Assembly (NCBI GenBank): GCA_002687025.1
Contig: NYZG01000206.1
Location: forward strand, 1 to 10,560
Source: Candidatus Poribacteria bacterium
Lineage (GTDB): Bacteria; Poribacteria; WGA-4E; GCA-2687025
Direction: 5' to 3'
Length of the DNA stretch: 10,560 nt
Shown: piece after piece, positions 6,310-10,560 of the stretch
How positions within the stretch are numbered: position 1 is the stretch's first letter
How the letters are laid out: each line of letters begins with the position of its first letter
The notes under the pieces: generated by a model
Seen by the model: only the letters and a program-made list of their open reading frames with translations
The model's database searches: none
What the model was told of the DNA's origin: nothing
Made by a program: the position numbers and the translations under genes

Positions 6310-7575
6310 ATGAACATCGTCATCCTTACGTCGTACTTCCATCCCGAGATCACGGGCATCGCGCCCCACGCAACGGCCATTGCCAGAGCGCTCCACGACC
6401 GCGGCCACGCTGTCACCGTGTTCGCGCCGCGGCCGCACTACCCCGAGTGGGAAGTCCACGCCAAATACCGGGGCCGTCGTCCGCGGCCCGAGGACGTGGG
6501 CGGGATCACCGTCCACAGATCGCGCATCTGGCTGCCCCGGAGCGACACAGTCACGCTTAAGACCCGCCTCGTGGGTGAGGGGTCGGCCGTGGCGTTCCAG
6601 GCACTGAAGCTGCTGCGCCATCTGCCCACGGTGGCGCGCGCCGACATCGTGATTGTGATGTCGCCGTTCTTCGGGCAGGCAGTCACGGCTCTGGCGTTAC
6701 GCTCGCTGCTTCGCCGTGAGTTCGTCTTCCACGTCGAGGACATCATACCGGACTCGGCCGTCGACACTGGCGTGTTGAACGCGTCCGGCCGCGTGGCACG
6801 GGCGCTGGTGTCCTTCGCCTCCGCGCTGGAACGGCGCGTCTATCGGTCAGCGCGGTGCGTGTCGACACTCACTTCCGCCATGCGGGAGAACATCCAGGCC
6901 AAAGCGCCCAAGGCCAATGTCGTACTGGCAGGCTACTGGACCGACCCTGAAGAGCACGAGCCCGACGAAAGTCTCGCGGCGGCATTCCGCGCGACGCATG
7001 GCTACGATGCATCACACCTCGTCATCGGGTATGCGGGAAACATCGGCGCCAAGCAGAAGCTCCACGCGCTGATCGACATGGCGGCGGCGTTCGCGGGGAA
7101 GGACGCGCGCGTCCAGTTCGTGATTGCGGGCGACGGCGCCCACCGTTCAGAGCTCGAGTCGTCGGTCGCGGCCTCGGGCCTGTCCAACGTGCGCCTGTTG
7201 CCGCTGCAACGCGGCAGGGGTTACTCAGCGTTCCTGAATGGTGTGGATCTGTCGTACATCGCGCAGGCGGACGGTGTGAGTGACGCGTTCATCCCCTCGA
7301 AGCTCTACCCTACGCTCGCGTCTGGATGCGCCGTGGCGTGCTTCGCTAACGAGGGCTCTGAGCTGTACCGCCTGATGCGCGAGTCCGGCGCCGCGCTGAC
7401 GTACACGTGGGAAGAGACCGATCGCTTTGTGAGCGGCATGGTTGACATCGCCGATGACCGGTCTGGCCTGCGCGCGATGGGCGCCGCAGCACGGGAATTC
7501 GCCCTGGCGAACTTCACGCAGGACAGCGCCCTCCGCCAATTCGTGGAAGCCGTTGAGGGCGCGGATGGTGTATGA
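6310..7575 (+). CDS. WcaI-like GT4 glycosyltransferase
   Basis: Probable cytoplasmic-face glycosyltransferase of the WcaI/WbuB type, acting in assembly of an exopolysaccharide or O-antigen repeat unit. The 421 residues begin at the fold itself: MNIVILTSYFHPEITGIA (1-18) matches the WcaI-type N-terminus with YxPExTGI. FAPRPHYPEWEV at 38-49 is also typical (PPYYPQWQV in WcaI), and FHVEDIIPDSAVDTG at 140-154 follows. The C-terminal donor domain has GYAGNIGAKQKL (240-251), FVIAGDGAHRSELE (270-283) and DAFIPSKLYPTLASG (325-339). In the last block the family's second EX7E glutamate region is replaced by the PSKL-type motif normal for this subgroup. The ATG is supported by the conserved first strand even though no Shine-Dalgarno is visible upstream. 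It lies between the epimerase and the initiating transferase. Its specificity is unknown; WcaI itself is a colanic-acid enzyme, and only family resemblance is claimed. Confidence 0.87.
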   Translation: MNIVILTSYFHPEITGIAPHATAIARALHDRGHAVTVFAPRPHYPEWEVHAKYRGRRPRPEDVGGITVHRSRIWLPRSDTVTLKTRLVGEGSAVAFQALKLLRHLPTVARADIVIVMSPFFGQAVTALALRSLLRREFVFHVEDIIPDSAVDTGVLNASGRVARALVSFASALERRVYRSARCVSTLTSAMRENIQAKAPKANVVLAGYWTDPEEHEPDESLAAAFRATHGYDASHLVIGYAGNIGAKQKLHALIDMAAAFAGKDARVQFVIAGDGAHRSELESSVAASGLSNVRLLPLQRGRGYSAFLNGVDLSYIAQADGVSDAFIPSKLYPTLASGCAVACFANEGSELYRLMRESGAALTYTWEETDRFVSGMVDIADDRSGLRAMGAAAREFALANFTQDSALRQFVEAVEGADGV

Positions 7576-7664
7576 TGTTGGCGGCCGGTCGAACACATGA
7601 CACCCGCGCGCGTTTGTGTAGCGTCGATGCGCCGGTCGTCGTTCTGGGGCTTTGGAACTGAGGT

Positions 7665-8363
7665 ATGGACGTAGCTTCGGCGCAACTCGAGGCGCAGGTG
7701 GCGCGACTGTGGGAGGAGTACGAAAGCCTCCCCGATGAGGATCAGGCACGCTACGTCGAAGCGCGCCTCCCGGACCCATCTCTCCGCTCCTCGCTGACGG
7801 CGGCCGCGAAGCGGGCGCTGGATGTCGTCGCCGCCCTCGGCGGCCTCGCCGTCGCGTTGCCGCTGGCCCCGTTCGTGATCCTGGCGATACGACTAGATTC
7901 CAAGGGGCCGGCGTTCTTCAGCCAGGTCCGCATAGGCAGGAACGGTCGGCGCTTCGTCATATACAAGCTGCGCACCCTGTCGTCCGATTCGCCAGCGTAC
8001 ACCGTCACACCGACGCGCGAAGAGGACTACCGGTTGACACGTGTCGGCAGAACATTGCGACGACTCGGCCTCGACGAATTGCCCCAGCTTTGGAATGTCC
8101 TGCGCGGCGAGATGAGCCTCGTGGGGCCGCGGCCCGAGATGCCGTTCCTGGTGGATACGTACTCCCCGCTGCAGCGTCTCCGCCTGAGGGTCAAGCCCGG
8201 CATCACCGGAATGTGGCAGATCAGCCCATACCGCAACGAGCCGATCCATCACCACGTGGAGTACGACCTCCACTACCTCCTCCACCCGTCCCTCCTGCTC
8301 GACCTGCGTATCGCGCTCCGCACGTTCGGCGTCCTCAGCCGGACGAAGCCGGGCCGCGGCTGA
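7665..8363 (+). CDS. Polyprenyl-phosphate sugar-1-phosphate transferase (WcaJ/PglC-type initiating enzyme)
   Basis: Monotopic phosphoglycosyl transferase that moves a hexose-1-phosphate from a UDP-sugar to undecaprenyl phosphate, the first membrane step of polysaccharide assembly. Within 232 residues, KRALDVVAALGG (49-60) leads into a re-entrant membrane helix (about 55-76) with the bend-forming Pro66 and Pro69. FSQVRIGRNGRRFVIYKLRTL (85-105), the catalytic Asp137-Glu138 in LGLDELPQLWNVLRGEMSLVG, PRPE (155-158) and KPGITGMWQISPY (177-189) are all present. This is the small form without the extra four-helix N-terminal part of full-length WcaJ. About 45 hydrophilic, acidic, helix-prone residues precede the membrane helix, which is longer than in minimal PglC proteins. 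The ATG follows GAGGT directly, too close to act as a Shine-Dalgarno, so initiation is uncertain. It is the last gene of the glycan set, 89 bases after the WcaI-like gene. The sugar is not predictable from sequence alone. Confidence 0.92.
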   Translation: MDVASAQLEAQVARLWEEYESLPDEDQARYVEARLPDPSLRSSLTAAAKRALDVVAALGGLAVALPLAPFVILAIRLDSKGPAFFSQVRIGRNGRRFVIYKLRTLSSDSPAYTVTPTREEDYRLTRVGRTLRRLGLDELPQLWNVLRGEMSLVGPRPEMPFLVDTYSPLQRLRLRVKPGITGMWQISPYRNEPIHHHVEYDLHYLLHPSLLLDLRIALRTFGVLSRTKPGRG

Positions 8364-8440
8364 CACTTCCGCGGATACATGGCGCTCAGTCCGCCGTAGC
8401 CGCCCAAGCCGTTGAGGCCGTCCGACCGCCTGATTCTGCG

Positions 8441-8470
8441 TTGCCCGAGTTTCCGACGCCGTGCTAGAAT
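8441..8470 (+). promoter_or_regulatory. Sigma-70-like promoter with extended -10 for the S55 gene
   Basis: TTGCCC (8441-8446) is followed after 18 bases by TAGAAT (8465-8470). TGC directly before the -10 gives the extended TGn form. The -10 matches five of six consensus bases. Transcription would start near 8477, just upstream of the S55 gene. This argues that the peptidase and its follower form a transcription unit separate from the glycan genes. No terminator with a T-tract is visible in the preceding gap (8364-8440). Confidence 0.5.
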
Positions 8471-8506
8471 GGCGCCGACGTGTGGACCGTAGGCGGCCCG
8501 GCAAAC

Positions 8507-8511
8507 GGAGG
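8507..8511 (+). promoter_or_regulatory. Shine-Dalgarno site of the S55 gene
   Basis: GGAGG is the only good ribosome site near this start. It is one base before the ATG at 8513 (too close) and 13 bases before the ATG at 8525 (long but usable). It lies downstream of the GTG at 8480 and so cannot serve it. Confidence 0.45.
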
Positions 8512-8524
8512 CATGGCTCGGCAT

Positions 8525-10408
8525 ATGTTCATCGGCTCCGCTCGCGTGTTCGCCACGGTTCTCGTGGCCGCCCTGGGTACCGGCCCTGTCGCGCGCGCGG
8601 CGACGTGGGACCCCGCGGAGTTCATGCCGACCGACGAACTACGACGGGGCATGAAGGGGCACATCCTCACGATCGTCGAGGAATCCCAGATCGACCGCTT
8701 CCCGATAGAAGTCCTCAGCGTCGAGAAGGGCTTCCAGGCCAAGGGCGACCTCATCTGGGCCAAGGGCGAGGGCCCCGTTCTAGAGCACACCGGATCCGTC
8801 GCCGGCATGAGCGGGAGCCCGGCATACGTCGATGGCCGGCTCATCGGCGCGTTCGCATATGGCTACTCCGGCGCGCGGGAGCCGCTTATCGGCATCACGC
8901 CTATCGAGCACATGCTCGCCGTGTGGGACCGAGGGATGACGCCGACGCCGCGCAGCCGTCGGCCCGCCCCGCCTCTCATGGGCTTCGGCGCCTTCACGGA
9001 CGGCCCCCAATGGACGGGCGCCCCTCGCATCGACGAGCGCGCCGCCGCGCGCGTTCCTGATGCTGTGGTGAGAAACAGCCCCTCGCTCGACCCGATGCGA
9101 GGGATGCGCCTCGAGCCGCTGCGGATTCCGGTGGCCCTCCGTGGTGTCGCACGCGGCGCCGCGGACGCGCTGTCGTCTCTATTCGCGGATGCGGGCATGG
9201 CCCCGTTCGCGTCGGTCGGAGGCGGCGGCCGCGTGGACGTCGACGCGCCTGTGACACCGGGGTCGACGATCGGCATCGAGTTCATACGCGGGGACATGAG
9301 CGCGTACAGCTTCGGCACCCTGACGTACCGCGACGGCGACCGCGTACTGGCGTGGGGACATCCGTTCCTGAGCGAGGGTGACAGTTACCTGCCACTTTCG
9401 GCCGGGTTCGTGCACTTCATCGTGGCCAGCCGGGCGATGTCCTTCAAGCACGGTTCGCCCACGCGCGTCGTCGGCACGATGACGCAGGATCGCGATGCCG
9501 CGATCGCCGGGATCATCAGCGATGACCATCCGCCGTACCTACCTGTCAGCGTCAATGTCACGTCGACTGGCGGGGAGCCGCAGGCGTACAGATACGAGGT
9601 GATGCGTCACCCGGCGTACACGGGCGGCCTTGTTCGCTCCGTGGTGTGGTCCACCCTCGACAGCGCCGAGAAAGCTGGCGGCGACTACACCGTCCGCACG
9701 AAGGCGACCGTGACTTTCGATCCCAGCTACGACCACGCCCCGATGGTGACCGCCAACGTGATGAGCGGCACATTTGCGCCCGGGTTCGCCGCGTCCTCGG
9801 CGCTCTCCTCGGTGAGCAGCATCCTGAACAACTGGTACGACGAGATCCCCGTCGAGCGCGTCGACCTTGACGTCGAGTTCGGCGACGCGCGGCAGGCGGC
9901 CGTGATAGAGAACGCCCGCATCGCCAAGCAACGCGTGCGGCCAGGGGACACTGCGACTGTCACGGTCACCTTCCGGCCCTACCTCGACGAGCCCGTCGTC
10001 AAGGCGTACGAAGTCGAAGTGCCGACCGACGCGCCGGAGGGCTTCACGATGGCGTTCGTGGGCGACGAGAACTCGTACTTCAGCTGGGAACGGTCGCGCG
10101 CCGCGAAGAAGTACCAGCCGTCGAACGCGAGGCAGATGCTGGAGGTCCTCTCCCACGCCGGCAGGTCGGATCGCGTCGTTATCAGCCTTATCTCATCGAA
10201 GATGGGTGTCGCGGTGGCGGGGGAGGAGTTGCCGTCGCTGCCCCTATCCATGCTCAACGTGATGAACGCACCCGCACAGAGCGGCGAAAGCGCCCTGACG
10301 AGGGGATCGGTGATCGCCGAGGCCACGGTCGAGCCGCCATTCGACCGCCCGTATGTCGTGAGCGGCGGCACGCTGCTATCGTTCTTCATCGACCGTGACG
10401 CGCCCTAA
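8525..10408 (+). CDS. Secreted SpoIVB-type peptidase S55 domain protein
   Basis: Exported protein related to the SpoIVB serine peptidases (family S55). Using the ATG at 8525 (627 residues), a signal peptide covers about 1-25, with hydrophobic FATVLVAALG and cleavage after ARA. LRRGMKGHILTIV (39-51) follows, then the S55 core block with GMSGSPAYVDGRLIGAFAYGY (94-114), whose Ser98 matches the SpoIVB nucleophile, and GITPIEHM (123-130). A Pro/Arg-rich linker leads to GTLTYRDGDRVLAWGHPF (264-281), with His279 as candidate catalytic His. A beta-rich, probably Ig-like segment (about 470-502) and an ELPSLPLSMLNVM block near the end follow. The protein is much longer than SpoIVB (about 425 residues), has no obvious PDZ domain, and its Ser motif precedes its His motif. 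It has its own promoter and a 19-base gap to the next exported gene. A role in sporulation is not implied; target and activity are unknown. Alternative starts are ATG 8513 and GTG 8480. Confidence 0.83.
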   Translation: MFIGSARVFATVLVAALGTGPVARAATWDPAEFMPTDELRRGMKGHILTIVEESQIDRFPIEVLSVEKGFQAKGDLIWAKGEGPVLEHTGSVAGMSGSPAYVDGRLIGAFAYGYSGAREPLIGITPIEHMLAVWDRGMTPTPRSRRPAPPLMGFGAFTDGPQWTGAPRIDERAAARVPDAVVRNSPSLDPMRGMRLEPLRIPVALRGVARGAADALSSLFADAGMAPFASVGGGGRVDVDAPVTPGSTIGIEFIRGDMSAYSFGTLTYRDGDRVLAWGHPFLSEGDSYLPLSAGFVHFIVASRAMSFKHGSPTRVVGTMTQDRDAAIAGIISDDHPPYLPVSVNVTSTGGEPQAYRYEVMRHPAYTGGLVRSVVWSTLDSAEKAGGDYTVRTKATVTFDPSYDHAPMVTANVMSGTFAPGFAASSALSSVSSILNNWYDEIPVERVDLDVEFGDARQAAVIENARIAKQRVRPGDTATVTVTFRPYLDEPVVKAYEVEVPTDAPEGFTMAFVGDENSYFSWERSRAAKKYQPSNARQMLEVLSHAGRSDRVVISLISSKMGVAVAGEELPSLPLSMLNVMNAPAQSGESALTRGSVIAEATVEPPFDRPYVVSGGTLLSFFIDRDAP

Positions 10409-10415
10409 CCGCTGT

Positions 10416-10421
10416 AAGGAG
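10416..10421 (+). promoter_or_regulatory. Shine-Dalgarno site of the last gene
   Basis: AAGGAG lies six bases before the GTG at 10428-10430. This is the best ribosome site in the window and fixes the start of a gene only 44 codons of which are visible. Confidence 0.65.
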
Positions 10422-10427
10422 TAGGCT

Positions 10428-10560
10428 GTGAGGCCCTTGCGGAACAATGCGTATGCATGGCTCGCCGCGGCGTTCGTCGCGATGGCGACTCCATACCACG
10501 CGGTAGCCGTGGGTACGGAGTCGTGGGTGATCCGGGGCGAGGAAATGTTCGCCGCGGGCA
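10428..10560 (+). CDS. Exported protein of unknown function, cut by window edge
   Basis: Only 44 codons are visible. They read as a signal peptide: MRPLRNN as charged start, then hydrophobic AYAWLAAAFVAMATP, then a likely cleavage site near HAVAVG. The mature part begins with about 16 residues including ESWVIRGEEMFAAG. The strong Shine-Dalgarno site and the 19-base gap after the S55 gene show that the two are cotranscribed. The function cannot be read from this fragment. From memory, S55 proteins of this large secreted kind often stand next to exported beta-propeller proteins with a similar Trp-rich opening, but that is only a hint. Confidence 0.75.
   Translation, partial: MRPLRNNAYAWLAAAFVAMATPYHAVAVGTESWVIRGEEMFAAG

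Noticed and set aside
5234..6313. Long plus-strand open frame (359 codons) over the epimerase gene
   Set aside because: Arg- and Pro-rich shadow in another frame. The true frame has all SDR motifs in order.
8354..8374. CCGCGG-N9-CCGCGG hairpin at the end of the initiating transferase gene as a terminator
   Set aside because: The stem is only six base pairs, it includes the stop codon region, and no T-tract follows. Both arms are themselves palindromes, common in this base composition.
8480..8524. GTG at 8480 as start of the S55 protein
   Set aside because: It lies only about three bases from the predicted transcription start and upstream of the only Shine-Dalgarno site. The signal peptide is better formed from the later ATG codons.
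1..10560. CRISPR array, tRNA or rRNA gene, insertion sequence, att site
   Set aside because: No regularly spaced repeats, no cloverleaf or rRNA core sequences, no transposase or integrase frames, and no terminal inverted repeats were seen.

Overview
This is a GC-rich stretch of bacterial chromosome, densely packed with genes. It reads as part of an extracellular or surface polysaccharide locus, followed by an unrelated secreted-peptidase unit. Nothing here fixes the phylum. GC-rich codons, GTG starts, weak Shine-Dalgarno sites, and the mix of a Gfo/Idh/MocA oxidoreductase, GT39/GT4 glycosyltransferases and a secreted S55-type (SpoIVB-like) protein would suit an uncultured Gram-negative-like lineage such as Armatimonadota, Hydrogenedentes, Latescibacterota or Planctomycetota. 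That placement is a guess. I saw no rRNA, tRNA, CRISPR array, transposase or att-like site.

Layout. Two genes read leftward: a Gfo/Idh/MocA sugar oxidoreductase cut by the left edge (1-603) and, upstream of it in transcription, a multi-pass GT39/ArnT-like glycosyltransferase (658-2256). A 286-base divergent control region (2257-2542) follows. It holds three nested inverted-repeat arms built on ATACAC/GTGTAT and a GC-rich hairpin. Five genes then read rightward: a nucleotide-sugar 6-dehydrogenase (2543-3850), a GT4 glycosyltransferase (3908-5095), a CDP-paratose 2-epimerase-like SDR (5217-6275), a WcaI-like GT4 glycosyltransferase (6310-7575) and a polyprenyl-phosphate sugar-1-phosphate transferase (7665-8363). 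After a good sigma-70-like promoter (8441-8470) come a secreted SpoIVB-type S55 protein (about 8525-10408) and the start of another exported protein (10428 to the right edge).

How the genes fit together. The phosphoglycosyl transferase would load the first sugar phosphate onto undecaprenyl phosphate. The two GT4 enzymes would extend the lipid-linked oligosaccharide in the cytoplasm. The dehydrogenase would supply a UDP-(N-acetyl)hexuronic acid, and the epimerase another modified nucleotide sugar. The divergent GT39 protein could transfer a sugar from a polyprenyl carrier on the outer face of the membrane. No flippase, polymerase, chain-length regulator or ligase lies in the window, so the locus must continue elsewhere or rely on unlinked genes. 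No wholly new system is evident. The points most worth checking are the missing catalytic tyrosine in the epimerase, the reversed motif order in the S55 protein, and the three-armed repeat in the divergent promoter region.
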